Source: Zeaxanthinibacter enoshimensis (GTDB taxonomy: Bacteria > Bacteroidota > Bacteroidia > Flavobacteriales > Flavobacteriaceae). From it: DNA of 64,000 bases. The DNA lies in contig NZ_SNYI01000002.1 of assembly GCF_004362865.1 (NCBI RefSeq), positions 1,020,099 through 1,084,098 of the forward strand, written 5' to 3'. Positions 6,954 through 16,529 of the stretch are shown piece by piece. A model generated the notes under the pieces. The model worked only from the letters and a program-made list of their open reading frames with translations, did not search any database and was not told the origin of the DNA. The first letter of the stretch is position 1. Every line of letters begins with the position of its first letter. The translations under genes were made by a program, and so were the position numbers.

Positions 6954-7334
6954 ATGCCATTTATTAAACGTCTTGGATTCTTCCTGTTCGGTTTATCTAT
7001 CGGACTGATCTTCCTGGCCATATTTTTAAGGAAAAAATCGGAAGAAACCGGGACCTCTTTCTGCTATTTACCTAATTGCAGGGTACTGAAAGATATCAGG
7101 TCTAAAGAATACTCTTATTCTGATGAAATCAGGAACCAGGGCCTGGACGGACTACTGGATTCTGCCACCGTCGCATATTTCTTCACAGAAGGGGATATTG
7201 ATTTCGGAAACAGCGACACTAAGACCAAGCCCTGTAAGACCTACAGTATCGAAGGAATAATAAAGGACAGGCCAGCTGTTCTCGAAGTGCAGAATTGTGA
7301 CTCCCTCGTTATATTGCAAAGCCTGCAGTACTAG
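6954..7334 (+). CDS. DUF4258-like membrane-anchored protein
   Basis: The 126-residue protein has one N-terminal membrane segment (about 7-27) and a small domain with Cys-rich motifs (CYLPNCRVL at 47-55, KPCKTYSIEG, EVQNCDSL). It resembles the DUF4258 proteins that follow alanine dehydrogenase genes in Flavobacteriia. It begins two bases after the dehydrogenase stop codon, so the two are almost certainly co-transcribed. The soluble part probably faces the periplasm. Function unknown. Confidence 0.65.
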   Translation: MPFIKRLGFFLFGLSIGLIFLAIFLRKKSEETGTSFCYLPNCRVLKDIRSKEYSYSDEIRNQGLDGLLDSATVAYFFTEGDIDFGNSDTKTKPCKTYSIEGIIKDRPAVLEVQNCDSLVILQSLQY

Positions 7335-7430
7335 CAGTCTGCTTTTAACAGCTGATAATTTTTAGTAACTTCAGGGGATAAAAACAGTTGTCACCGGGAC
7401 ACCCCTGTACAGCTTTAAAATTACTCCTGA

Positions 7431-9011
7431 ATGAAAGTTACGGCAATCCCGGCTATGACACTCTCCCTGTGTCTTTTATTGTTTAATGCCTCCTGTAATC
7501 CTGACACAAAAGAAGAATCCTCCAAGAACTTCGAATTACCCAATGAAGTTACAATACAGGATATCCATAAAGGATACGAATCGGGCAGCTTTACTGTTAG
7601 TGAAGTGACAAAATTCTACCTGGACCGGGTCAACGAACTGAGTTTTAACGGGCCCGAATTGAATGCGGTGATCAGCCTGAATCCGGATGCGATGGACATC
7701 GCGGCATCCATGGATGATAAGTTGAAAAATAATAAGAGAAAAGGTCCTCTTTTCGGTATCCCGGTTCTTCTAAAGGACAATATCAATTCTGCAGACAATA
7801 TGCCGACCACCGCCGGAGCAAGGGCCATGAAAGAATCCTATCCCGGGGCAGATAGTCCGCTCGCTGCCCAGTTAAAAGAAGCAGGCGCTGTGATCCTGGG
7901 CAAGGCCAACCTGAGCGAATGGGCCAACTTCCATTCCCGCTTTTCTTCCAGTGGCTGGAGCGGTCTGGGAGGACAGACCAAAAATCCATATGACACAACC
8001 CGCAATCCATGCGGCAGTAGTTCAGGCTCTGCCGTAGCAGTAGCGGCTAATTTAGCTGTTGTTGCCATTGGGACTGAGACCAACGGCTCTATTGTCTGTC
8101 CATCGAACAACAACGGAATTGTCGGAATAAAACCCACTGTGGGACTGATCAGCAGAAGTGGAATTATTCCCATTTCCTTTTCCCAGGACACCGGGGGCCC
8201 TATGGCCCGGACGGTCAGAGATGCCGCTATCATCCTGGGCGCTATGACCCGAGTAGATTCAACGGATTCCAAGACAACCCAGCCTGGCAGGAAAGCCTAT
8301 GAAGATTACACCCAGTTCCTGGATCCAAATGGAATCCAGGGCAAACGTATTGGATATTATACTGCACCACTGGATGGTTATGTGCGCATGCAGGGCGTAA
8401 TGGAAAAAGCAAAAGAATATTTTGAATCCAGGGGGGGCGAACTGGTTCCTATTGAGGAGATCATGCCTTCCGAAGCCAGGAGACATTCCTTCCAGGTGCT
8501 ACTCTATGAATTTAAGGAAGGGTTAAATAACTATTTCGCTTCCCTGGGGCCTGATTCTCCTGTTAAAGACCTGGAGGATCTTATTCAGCAGACCACCGCA
8601 GATAGTATAGAGATGCAGTACTTTGATCACGATCTTCTGAACCAGGCCCAGGAAAAGGGAGACCTTAACTCCAGGGAATACCAGGAAGCGCTCGCCACTA
8701 TGCTTAAATTAAGCCGCGAAGAAGGTATTGATAAAGTAATGGAAGAACAGCAGCTGGATGCCATCATTGCTCCCACCGGCAGTCCCGCATGGAAGACCGA
8801 CCTTACCAATGGTGACAACTTCCAGTTTTCGAGCAGTTCCCCGGCGGCCATTTCGGGATATCCGAATATTACCCTGCCCATGGGCCAGTTAGACGGCCTG
8901 CCTGTCGGGATATCCATTTTTGGTAAACCGTGGTCCGAACCTGTCTTATTACAGATCGCCTACGATTTTGAACAGGGTACAGGGCACCGAATGTCTCCCG
9001 AACTACCGTGA
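7431..9011 (+). CDS. Lipoprotein amidase of the amidase-signature family
   Basis: This 526-residue amidase-signature enzyme would hydrolyse amide bonds; its substrate is unknown. It starts with a lipoprotein signal (MKVTAIPAMTLSLCLLLFNA, then SC with Cys22). The catalytic Lys lies in VLLKDN (K115), and the signature GSSSGSAVAVAAN spans about 195-207 with the nucleophilic Ser at TETNGS (about 220), so the Ser-cis-Ser-Lys triad is complete. The signal separates it from GatA, the cytoplasmic tRNA amidotransferase subunit, and no gatB or gatC lies nearby. Secreted amidases of this type are common in Flavobacteriia and may act on peptides or amino-acid amides. It is probably a single-gene transcript. 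Confidence 0.88.
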   Translation: MKVTAIPAMTLSLCLLLFNASCNPDTKEESSKNFELPNEVTIQDIHKGYESGSFTVSEVTKFYLDRVNELSFNGPELNAVISLNPDAMDIAASMDDKLKNNKRKGPLFGIPVLLKDNINSADNMPTTAGARAMKESYPGADSPLAAQLKEAGAVILGKANLSEWANFHSRFSSSGWSGLGGQTKNPYDTTRNPCGSSSGSAVAVAANLAVVAIGTETNGSIVCPSNNNGIVGIKPTVGLISRSGIIPISFSQDTGGPMARTVRDAAIILGAMTRVDSTDSKTTQPGRKAYEDYTQFLDPNGIQGKRIGYYTAPLDGYVRMQGVMEKAKEYFESRGGELVPIEEIMPSEARRHSFQVLLYEFKEGLNNYFASLGPDSPVKDLEDLIQQTTADSIEMQYFDHDLLNQAQEKGDLNSREYQEALATMLKLSREEGIDKVMEEQQLDAIIAPTGSPAWKTDLTNGDNFQFSSSSPAAISGYPNITLPMGQLDGLPVGISIFGKPWSEPVLLQIAYDFEQGTGHRMSPELP

Positions 9012-9040
9012 ATTTCCGTAAAAGGTGAACTTTTAGCACC

Positions 9041-9048
9041 TATCTTTG
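9041..9048 (+). promoter_or_regulatory. -7 promoter element of the GNAT-nitrilase fusion gene
   Basis: TATCTTTG fits TAnnTTTG and lies 14 bases before the ATG at 9063, so the transcript would have a very short leader. Confidence 0.5.
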
Positions 9049-9062
9049 AGCGTTAAAAAGAC

Positions 9063-10631
9063 ATGATTGCAATGAACATAGAAGATATTGAAAATATTGA
9101 ACTTACTTACCTGAAGCTGAAAGATTATAAAGAGCTTAAAGCAGCTATGATCGAAGCTTACTCCTCTATGCCCGATGAATACTGGAGAGAGGCAGAAATC
9201 AGAAGCCTGATACGCAAGTTCCCGGAAGGCCAGGTAGTAATCAAGATCAATGAGAAGATCGCAGGATGTGCCCTTTCAATTATTACGGATTACGAGAAAC
9301 TCTCTGATCAGCATACCTATAAAGAGATTACAGAAAATTACACCTTTGATTCCCATACGGATGAGGGCGATACCCTTTATGGTATAGATATATTTATAAA
9401 ACCGGAATACCGGGGACTCCGATTGGGAAGAAGGCTTTACGATTATCGGAAAGAGCTTTGTGAGAAACTCAACTTAAGAGGTATTGCCTTCGGGGGCAGA
9501 TTGCCTAATTACCACAAGCATGCAGATACCCTCACCCCCAAAGAATATATTGCAAAGGTGCGGAGAAAAGAGATCCAGGACCCTGTCCTGAATTTCCAGA
9601 TATCCAATGACTTCCACCCTTCCAGGATCCTTCATAAATACCTGGAAGGAGACGAAGACTCCAACGAATTCGCCGTCCTGCTGGAATGGGATAATATCTA
9701 TTACGATAAACCTTCAAAAAAAGCCTCTGCCAAGAAAAAAGTGGTAAGGATCGGGTTGATCCAGTGGCAGATGCGCCCCTATAAAAAACTGGAAGACCTG
9801 TTGGAACAAGCGGAGTACTTTATAGATGCTGTTGCAGGATACCGATCTGATTTTGCCCTTTTCCCGGAATTCTTCAACGCCCCGCTGATGGCAGAGAATA
9901 ACCACCTTTCCGAGCCTGATGCCATTCGTGAGCTTGCAAAATATACCGAAGAGATCGTTCAGAAATTTTCGGAATTATCAATCTCCTATAACATCAACAT
10001 CATTTCCGGCAGTATGCCGGAGATCCGGGATGAGCGACTCTATAATGTGGGCTATCTCTGCAAAAGGGACGGAACAGTTGAACGGTACGAGAAAATTCAC
10101 GTAACCCCGGATGAAGCAAAGGTCTGGGGAATGCAGGGCGGGCAGGACTTAAAGGTATTTGACACTGACTGCGGTAAGATTGGGATTCTCATTTGTTACG
10201 ACGCGGAATTCCCCGAACTCAGCAGGTTGCTGGCGGATGACGGAATGGATATACTTTTTGTGCCTTTCCTAACGGATACCCAGAACGGTTATTCGCGGGT
10301 ACGGAATTGCGCCAGAGCCAGGGCCATAGAGAACGAATGTTATGTTGCGATCGCAGGTAGTGTAGGAAACCTACCCAATGTTCACAACATGGATATCCAG
10401 TTTGCCCAATCCATGGTCTTTACCCCTTGTGATTTTGCATTCCCTTCTAACGGGATCAAAGCCGAAGCCACTCCTAACACGGAAATGACCCTGATTGCGG
10501 ACGTAGACATCGATCTTTTGCGGGAACTTAATCAGTACGGCAGTGTTAAAAACCTGCGGGACCGGAGACGGGATATCTACGATGTTATCCGATCAAAAAA
10601 TAAAAAGAAGAAAGACGATATTCTTCCCTGA
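9063..10631 (+). CDS. GNAT acetyltransferase fused to a carbon-nitrogen hydrolase
   Basis: The 522-residue protein joins two enzymes. Residues about 15-215 form a GNAT N-acetyltransferase domain with the acetyl-CoA loop RGLRLGRRLY (117-126). Residues about 226-510 form a nitrilase-superfamily domain with all three catalytic residues: Glu269 (FPEFFN), Lys344 (YEKIHVTP) and Cys378 (ILICYDAEFPE). Such fusions are known in Bacteroidota and other bacteria, but their substrates are not settled; one enzyme could acetylate an amine and the other hydrolyse an amide. The start could also be the fourth codon (ATG at 9072). The SET-domain gene follows after 49 bases and may be co-transcribed. Confidence 0.88.
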   Translation: MIAMNIEDIENIELTYLKLKDYKELKAAMIEAYSSMPDEYWREAEIRSLIRKFPEGQVVIKINEKIAGCALSIITDYEKLSDQHTYKEITENYTFDSHTDEGDTLYGIDIFIKPEYRGLRLGRRLYDYRKELCEKLNLRGIAFGGRLPNYHKHADTLTPKEYIAKVRRKEIQDPVLNFQISNDFHPSRILHKYLEGDEDSNEFAVLLEWDNIYYDKPSKKASAKKKVVRIGLIQWQMRPYKKLEDLLEQAEYFIDAVAGYRSDFALFPEFFNAPLMAENNHLSEPDAIRELAKYTEEIVQKFSELSISYNINIISGSMPEIRDERLYNVGYLCKRDGTVERYEKIHVTPDEAKVWGMQGGQDLKVFDTDCGKIGILICYDAEFPELSRLLADDGMDILFVPFLTDTQNGYSRVRNCARARAIENECYVAIAGSVGNLPNVHNMDIQFAQSMVFTPCDFAFPSNGIKAEATPNTEMTLIADVDIDLLRELNQYGSVKNLRDRRRDIYDVIRSKNKKKKDDILP

Positions 10632-10680
10632 GAAATTGAATTTCAGCTTACATTAGATCCATTAATGTTTATGTATCACT

Positions 10681-11265
10681 ATGATCCATCCGAATACTCG
10701 CCTTGAGTTTATCAGTGAAGAAGTTGGCCACGGTGTGGTTGCCACAAAGTTTATTCCTGCCGGTACGATCACCTGGGTACTCGATGACCTGGACAGGGAA
10801 TTTACCCCGAAGCAATACCAGAAAATGAATTCTCCCTACAAGGAGATCCTGGACTTTTATACCTACAGGAACAACAAGGGCAACTATATATTATGCTGGG
10901 ATAACGGCAGGTTCGTTAACCACAGCTTTAACTCCAACTGCCTCACTACCGCTTATGATTTTGAAATAGCCATCAGGGATATTCACCCCGGGGAGCAACT
11001 AACAGATGATTATGGTTACCTGAATATACAGGCGCCATTTCGCGGTATCGATGAAGGAACACGCCGGAAAACAGTATACCCGGACGACCTGCTGCGGTAT
11101 TATAAGAGCTGGGACAAAAAGATCGGAGCGGTGTTTCACCGCATCCCTGACTTAGACCAGCCCCTGAAGCCCCTGTTGAAAACCAAGGTTCTTAAACAGA
11201 TTGAAGCGGTCGTTTCTGGGAAGGAGGAACTTGCGTCTATTCTCAATAATTATTACCGGGAATGA
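10681..11265 (+). CDS. SET-domain protein, probable protein lysine methyltransferase
   Basis: The 194-residue protein is essentially a SET domain. It has the motif FVNHSFNSNC (78-87), containing the NHS pseudoknot residues that bind S-adenosylmethionine, and GEQLTDDYG (104-112), matching the second SET motif. The N-terminal GHGVVATKFIPAGT matches the GxG SAM-binding strand. No pre- or post-SET cysteine cluster is seen apart from one Cys (87). Bacterial SET proteins of this small type are found in Bacteroidota next to or near the GNAT-nitrilase fusion, but their targets are unknown. It is convergent with ybbP. Confidence 0.85.
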   Translation: MIHPNTRLEFISEEVGHGVVATKFIPAGTITWVLDDLDREFTPKQYQKMNSPYKEILDFYTYRNNKGNYILCWDNGRFVNHSFNSNCLTTAYDFEIAIRDIHPGEQLTDDYGYLNIQAPFRGIDEGTRRKTVYPDDLLRYYKSWDKKIGAVFHRIPDLDQPLKPLLKTKVLKQIEAVVSGKEELASILNNYYRE

Positions 11266-11283
11266 TAACCGGGGATTAAGTCA

Positions 11284-13842
11284 TCAGCGTACTTCCCGCC
11301 TTAACACCTCCAAAGGTGGACTTTGTAAAACAGAACGGCTGTTGGTGATCCCTATCAGCACTACTACGACAGTTATTGCAGGGAAGAGGACAACAAATGG
11401 TATCCAGGAAGGTATAAAGGTTGTCTCAAAAGCGAAGCGCGCCAGTAATTCACTACCTAAAAGTGATAACAGGATTCCGGACAGACTTCCTAAAATTCCC
11501 AGGTAAAGATATTCCAGGGCAACGATCTTGGTGATTTGTTTCCCACTGGCTCCGAGAGTTCTGAGCAATACGCTTTCTTTGATCCTTTGCAAACGACTCG
11601 TCCGTACAGCCCCGATCAGTACAATGATACCGGTGATTATACTGAAGAACGAAATAAAATTGATCACCCAGCCAATTCGATCCAGGATATTCTCCACCGT
11701 ATCCAGTATCTGACGGAGGTCTATTACGGAAACATTGGGATATTTCATAACGATCTCCTGCTGAATCCTGGCAGAAGCTTCCTCATCCATTGTTTTAGTG
11801 GTCATAACATGAAATTGAGGTGCCTGCTCCAGTACATTCCCGGGGAAGACCACGGAAAAATTCAGTTGCATCCTGCCCCAATCAACTTCTCTTATGCTCG
11901 CCACCCTGGTAGGAAGTATCACCCCCATCACGTTAAAGGTCACCATATCACCTACTTGGACATTGGCATCTGATGCAAAGTTCTCTGCGACAGAAATGGG
12001 GACAATACCGGTAGAATCGTATTTCCCTATCCATTCCCCCTGAACAATGGATTCTGAACCAATAAGGCTGTCCCTGTAGGTAGTCCTGAACTCGTGGTTC
12101 AAGACCCACCGACCCACCTTGGAATCGGGATCATCTCTTAATTCTTTTGACTCCCTCCCCTTTACACTATGTACCCTCATGGTAACAATGGGTATATTTT
12201 CCATTACCACCAGGTCCTGCTGTTCCAGGCTTTGGGATACCAGGCGAGTCTGGTCTGTCTGGATATCGAGCAACAGGAGGTTCGGACTTTCCGAGGTACG
12301 GTCAATAGTGGCCCGGGCTAACAACATGTCCTTTGTAAAATAGAGCGTACTGATCAAAAATGTTCCTACCCCTATCGCGAGGATCATGGTCAGGGTCTGG
12401 TTCCTGGGACGGGACAGATTCCGCATACTTTGTCTCGCACAGAAACTCCAGTTTTCAGGGAAAAAATTCTGGATGCCCTTCACAAAAAGGTAAGCCACCC
12501 CGGCAAGAGCTGAAAAGGCAATTACCAGTCCAAGTACAAAGAAGAAAGCGTAAATCCAGTTCTCCAGCATTCTCAGGGAGAACAGGTAGATCGCAAGGAA
12601 TATGAGAAATAATATTAGAACACGCACTCTTTTTGCGCGCACTGGTCCTTGTGCTTCTATTCTCAAAGCCTGTAAAGGCACAACTCGCAAAGTTCCCATC
12701 AAAGGCAGTAGCGCAAAGAGTACAGACATGGAAAGACCCAGGAGCAAGCCCGTGAATACAGCAGGGTAAGAGAGGCGAACCACCATATCAACAGGCAGAA
12801 AATCGTCAAGCAGCAGGGGAAAGAACAACTGAAGCAGCAGTCCGGCCAGCGTACCGATGACACTTCCCAAAAAGCCCATTGCCGTAATCTGTAAAAGGAA
12901 TATCACAAAGGTCTGGATACGGGTAGCCCCCAGGCATTTTAACACCGCAACACTGGTGAGCTTTTCATTCATATAAATATGGATAGAACTGGCTATCCCA
13001 ATACAGCCCAGAAGCAGGGCTATAAAAGCGACCAGGTTCAGGAATCGCGTAAAATTCCCATAACGCCGTCCCAGGCTCCGGCTGGTTGCCGTATGCGTAT
13101 CCAGGTCTGCACCTTCAGCATCCAGCATAGCGTCCAGTTGATCTTCCAGGACCTCCATATCCATATTCTCATTCTCAGCGACGAAATAATATTCATAAGC
13201 GATACGGCTTCCCAATTGGATCAAACCGGTTTCCTCTATCACTTCGTGCGGTATGAGTACAGGGGGGGCCACGGTACTTGCCAGGGCAGATCCACCGGGT
13301 ACTGATTTTAAAGCGCCTGCTATCGGAAGAGTGATATTCCCGATTTTGATACTATCCCCCCGTTTCAGGTTGTATTGGAGCATTACGGTAGCATCTACAA
13401 GAGCTCCGCCGTGTTTTTTAAAATCATCTGCAGCCCAGCCCGGCCGGGTTTCGAGTTTCCCGTAGAATGGAAAACCATCCGTGATGCCCCGTACTTTCAT
13501 CAGTTTAGACAACCCGCTTTGGGTGAACATGACCATAGAGGCAAAATTGATCTCTTCGCCGGCTGTACCCCCTAAGGAGTCGATGACTTCTTGCACCCTC
13601 TGATTGACAGGGCTTGAGCTGTCTATAATATAATCTGCTCCTATCAGGGATTTAGACTGCAGGTCTATATTGGATTTCAGGCTGTCACTGAAAGACTGGA
13701 TTGATACTACCGCGGTGATACCAATGACAATAGAAGCCATAAAAAGGAACAGCTTCCCCTGGCTCGCCCTGCCGTCTCTCCAGGCCATTTTGATCAGCCA
13801 GAAAAACCCGGCTTTAGAAATAATTTTTTCTTTCCAGCTCAC
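11284..13842 (-). CDS. ybbP: YbbP-like ABC transporter permease (FtsX/MacB type)
   Basis: This 852-residue permease is the length of YbbP and has two FtsX-like blocks. An N-terminal membrane helix at about 27-47 is followed by a large periplasmic domain, then three helices at about 265-400. A fourth region lies at about 405-460, a second periplasmic domain follows, and the last three helices are at about 735-845. This type VII arrangement moves hydrophobic molecules or force across the periplasm rather than importing nutrients. The ATPase gene lies 5 bases upstream, and a TesA-like esterase is transcribed divergently. E. coli has the same ybbP-ybbA-tesA set, so lipid or ester handling at the envelope is the likely role. 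Confidence 0.88.
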   Translation of the reverse strand: MSWKEKIISKAGFFWLIKMAWRDGRASQGKLFLFMASIVIGITAVVSIQSFSDSLKSNIDLQSKSLIGADYIIDSSSPVNQRVQEVIDSLGGTAGEEINFASMVMFTQSGLSKLMKVRGITDGFPFYGKLETRPGWAADDFKKHGGALVDATVMLQYNLKRGDSIKIGNITLPIAGALKSVPGGSALASTVAPPVLIPHEVIEETGLIQLGSRIAYEYYFVAENENMDMEVLEDQLDAMLDAEGADLDTHTATSRSLGRRYGNFTRFLNLVAFIALLLGCIGIASSIHIYMNEKLTSVAVLKCLGATRIQTFVIFLLQITAMGFLGSVIGTLAGLLLQLFFPLLLDDFLPVDMVVRLSYPAVFTGLLLGLSMSVLFALLPLMGTLRVVPLQALRIEAQGPVRAKRVRVLILFLIFLAIYLFSLRMLENWIYAFFFVLGLVIAFSALAGVAYLFVKGIQNFFPENWSFCARQSMRNLSRPRNQTLTMILAIGVGTFLISTLYFTKDMLLARATIDRTSESPNLLLLDIQTDQTRLVSQSLEQQDLVVMENIPIVTMRVHSVKGRESKELRDDPDSKVGRWVLNHEFRTTYRDSLIGSESIVQGEWIGKYDSTGIVPISVAENFASDANVQVGDMVTFNVMGVILPTRVASIREVDWGRMQLNFSVVFPGNVLEQAPQFHVMTTKTMDEEASARIQQEIVMKYPNVSVIDLRQILDTVENILDRIGWVINFISFFSIITGIIVLIGAVRTSRLQRIKESVLLRTLGASGKQITKIVALEYLYLGILGSLSGILLSLLGSELLARFAFETTFIPSWIPFVVLFPAITVVVVLIGITNSRSVLQSPPLEVLRREVR

Positions 13843-13847
13843 GGTCG

Positions 13848-14531
13848 TTAGGGATGACTTGTTTCTTCCATTATCTTACCGCCTTTTAGCCGCAGGATAT
13901 TATCGCATTTATCAGCCAGTTCCATGTCGTGTGAAACGATGACCAGGGTGGTACCGGCCTCCCGGTTCAGGTCAAAGAGAAGCGACACTACCCTATCACC
14001 TGTTTCTTCATCCAGGTTGCCTGTCGGCTCATCAGCAAAAAGGATCGATGGGTTATTAGAAAAAGCCCTTGCCAGTGCAACCCGTTGCTGTTCTCCGCCC
14101 GATAACTGAGAGGGATAATGATGTATTCGTTCTCCCAGCCCTACCCGTTCCATCAGTTCGAGCGCCAGGACATCACCTTCTTTCACTCCCCTGAGTTCCA
14201 TCGGGACCATTACATTTTCCAGGGCCGTCAGGGTGGGCAACAGCTGGTAGTCCTGGAAAATAAAGCCTACATGTTCGTTCCTGAGAAGTGCGCGCTGATC
14301 CCCGTTTAGCGTCTCGAGCTTCGTACCGCATAGTTCAATGCTTCCGGTATCAGCTTTATCGAGGCCGGCGCAGAGCCCGAGCAATGTGGTCTTACCACTT
14401 CCCGAGGGACCAACAATGGCAAATGATTCTCCTTTCCTGATATCAAAAGTGATATCCTGTAAGACGTGCAGTTCACTGGTTCCACTCTGGTAAGTCTTTG
14501 ACAAGTTGCGCACGCTTAAAATGTTTGCCAT
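13848..14531 (-). CDS. ybbA: YbbA-like ABC transporter ATP-binding protein
   Basis: The 227-residue ATPase has Walker A GPSGSGKTT (41-49), Q-loop FQDYQLLP (92-99), signature LSGGEQQR (143-150) and Walker B FADEPTGNLD (165-174), all intact. It belongs to the LolD/MacB/YbbA group, which drives FtsX-type permeases. The start at 14531 (MANILSVRNL) is chosen because the open frame upstream to 14750 overlaps the divergent esterase gene and is not protein-like for the family. The permease gene follows within 5 bases. Identification as YbbA rather than LolD rests on the neighbouring YbbP-like permease and TesA-like esterase. Confidence 0.88.
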   Translation of the reverse strand: MANILSVRNLSKTYQSGTSELHVLQDITFDIRKGESFAIVGPSGSGKTTLLGLCAGLDKADTGSIELCGTKLETLNGDQRALLRNEHVGFIFQDYQLLPTLTALENVMVPMELRGVKEGDVLALELMERVGLGERIHHYPSQLSGGEQQRVALARAFSNNPSILFADEPTGNLDEETGDRVVSLLFDLNREAGTTLVIVSHDMELADKCDNILRLKGGKIMEETSHP

Positions 14532-14601
14532 CCTATTGCCTTTTATCGTATAATTGTACGGAGACAAAATAAGAAGAATTTTTCCGATAAGCAGATTTCG
14601 C

Positions 14602-15330
14602 ATGAATCCCCTTGTAAAATATTTTTGCCCAATAGTCTTCTTCCTACTCTGTTCCTGTGGCCCGGAACCTAAGAAAGAACCGGAAAAAAACACAGAAGAG
14701 AATACGGAAGAGGTGGCAGGCAGCCAGGTGACGGATGACAGGAATATCATCCTTATTTTCGGGAACAGCCTGACCGCAGGATTAGGTGTTGCCCAGGAAG
14801 ATGCATACCCGGCACTGCTGCAAAAAATGTTAGATTCTGCAGGTTACCAGTATACAGTAGTCAATGCCGGGCTTAGCGGGGATACCACAGCCAGTGGGCG
14901 GAGCAGGTTGGACTGGATCCTGAAACAGGATATAGAGATTTTTATATTGGAACTGGGAGCGAACGATGGCTTAAGAGGTATCCCATTAAGTGAATCACGG
15001 AAGAATTTAATAAACATGATCCGAACGGTACGTGAGCAGAACCAGGAAACGGCCATACTACTTGCAGGGATGCAGCTTCCGCCCAACCTGGGTCCGGAAT
15101 ATACAGGCAGTTTTAAGAATATGTATCCCGAGATTGCGGAACAGGAAAACGTAATCCTGATCCCCTTCCTGCTGCAAGGGGTCGCCGGGGATTCCAGATT
15201 AAACCAGGAAGACGGAATCCATCCTACAGAGGAGGGTCATAAGGTCATGGCTAAAACCGTCTGGCCATTCTTACTAAAAGCTATCACTGAATCTCAGATG
15301 GATCCGGTACCCGATGCAGCCTTGCCTTAG
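14602..15330 (+). CDS. tesA: TesA-like SGNH esterase lipoprotein
   Basis: This 242-residue GDSL/SGNH hydrolase probably acts as an arylesterase, lysophospholipase or thioesterase in the periplasm. It has a lipoprotein signal with lipobox LLCSC (Cys19), then an acidic linker (22-45) and the hydrolase domain. Block I is IFGNSLTAGLG with Ser56, block II includes NAGLSGDTT, block III ELGANDGLRG, and block V DGIHPTEEGH with the catalytic Asp and His. GNSL replaces GDSL at the nucleophile, as in many TesA relatives. The start at 14602 is preferred over 16 codons upstream because it gives a clean signal peptide. It is divergent from ybbA, as in E. coli. Confidence 0.88.
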   Translation: MNPLVKYFCPIVFFLLCSCGPEPKKEPEKNTEENTEEVAGSQVTDDRNIILIFGNSLTAGLGVAQEDAYPALLQKMLDSAGYQYTVVNAGLSGDTTASGRSRLDWILKQDIEIFILELGANDGLRGIPLSESRKNLINMIRTVREQNQETAILLAGMQLPPNLGPEYTGSFKNMYPEIAEQENVILIPFLLQGVAGDSRLNQEDGIHPTEEGHKVMAKTVWPFLLKAITESQMDPVPDAALP

Positions 15331-15340
15331 GGCAGGAAAA

Positions 15341-16507
15341 CTACATTCTCCTTCGCTTTCTTTCCTTTTTCAATAATTCCAGTTCCCGACTGGTTTGTCC
15401 CGCTACTGACGTATTTTCCTGGGCCCTGCGGATCAGGTAAGGCATTACGTCACGAACCGGTCCAAACGGTAGGTATTTTGCCACTTTATACCCTTCTGCA
15501 GCCATATTAAAAGAAATATGATCACTCATTCCATAAAGCTGACCGAACCAGATCCTGGAATCATTCTTTTCTATTTTCTTATTTTCCATCTGCTCCATCA
15601 GCAGGTAACTGCTTTGTTCATTATGAGTCCCTGCAAAGATGGAAATGGAATCGAGGTTATCAAGAGCGTATTTCACCCCTGCATCAAAATTCTCATCGGT
15701 TTCCTTTTTGGAAGCACAGATCGGGGAACGGTATCCTTTTTCTTCTGCCCTTTCGTTTTCTTTCTCCAGGTAGGCCCCTCTTACCGCTTTTATACCGATT
15801 TTGAAACCTTGTTCAGTTGCTCGCTGGTGTAATTTTTTAAGGTAATCCAACCTGTCCCACCTGTAGAACTGTATGGTGTTAAAAACAATGGCTTTCTTCT
15901 TATTATACTTGCGCATCATCTCCTCTACCAATTCATCTGCGGCATCCTGCATCCAGCTTTCCTCGGCATCTATCAGTAAAGAGACATCCAGGTCATAAGC
16001 CTTTTTACAAGTCTTATCAAACCTGTTAACCACCCTGCCCCATTCTGCTTCTTCATCTTTAGTAAGGGTTTTCCCAGCATTGACCTTCTTAAATAAAGAC
16101 ATCCTTCCGTAGCCGGTAGGTTTAAAAACCGCGAATGGAATCGCGCCTTTTTCCTTTACAAAATCCAGGATATAAAGGACTTTTTCAAGAGCATCATCTA
16201 AGGGATCTTCCGTATCCTTTCCTTCCACGGAGTAATCGAGCACAGAACATACTTTCTTTTCCCATAATTTCTCAACCACCGGCATACAGTCCTTTTCGCT
16301 GATACCTCCACAAAAGTGATCAAATACGGTAGCCCTGATAAGACCTTCAACCGGCAAATGTGCTTTGATCGCCAGGTTGGTCACCGCGGTACCAATTTTG
16401 ACCAGGGGTTCATTGGCAATCATTTTAAACAAAAAATAGGCTCGTTCCAGCTCCGCGTCTGTTTTTAATGCGAAAGCCGTTGCGGTATCCTCAAATATCT
16501 TCTTCAT
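15341..16507 (-). CDS. putA: Proline dehydrogenase
   Basis: This 388-residue FAD enzyme oxidises proline to pyrroline-5-carboxylate at the membrane, passing electrons to quinone. The family motifs are present: QFYRWDRLDYL, KAVRGAYLEKE, FAGTHNEQS and the C-terminal FGQLYGMSDHISF and RRAQENTSV that line the proline and FAD site. It is the stand-alone PRODH type without the P5C dehydrogenase domain of the long PutA. The start at 16507 (MKKIF) is preferred to the in-frame ATG at 16516 because a promoter element at 16530-16537 would leave almost no leader for the latter. It is divergent from aroB, a common Flavobacteriia order. Confidence 0.92.
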   Translation of the reverse strand: MKKIFEDTATAFALKTDAELERAYFLFKMIANEPLVKIGTAVTNLAIKAHLPVEGLIRATVFDHFCGGISEKDCMPVVEKLWEKKVCSVLDYSVEGKDTEDPLDDALEKVLYILDFVKEKGAIPFAVFKPTGYGRMSLFKKVNAGKTLTKDEEAEWGRVVNRFDKTCKKAYDLDVSLLIDAEESWMQDAADELVEEMMRKYNKKKAIVFNTIQFYRWDRLDYLKKLHQRATEQGFKIGIKAVRGAYLEKENERAEEKGYRSPICASKKETDENFDAGVKYALDNLDSISIFAGTHNEQSSYLLMEQMENKKIEKNDSRIWFGQLYGMSDHISFNMAAEGYKVAKYLPFGPVRDVMPYLIRRAQENTSVAGQTSRELELLKKERKRRRM

Positions 16508-16529
16508 TATTAGCAATTATTCATTGCGC

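Noticed and set aside
14532-14750. N-terminal extension of the YbbA-like ATPase
   Set aside because: It overlaps the divergent TesA-like gene and has no match to ABC ATPases; MANILSVRNL at 14531 is the normal start.
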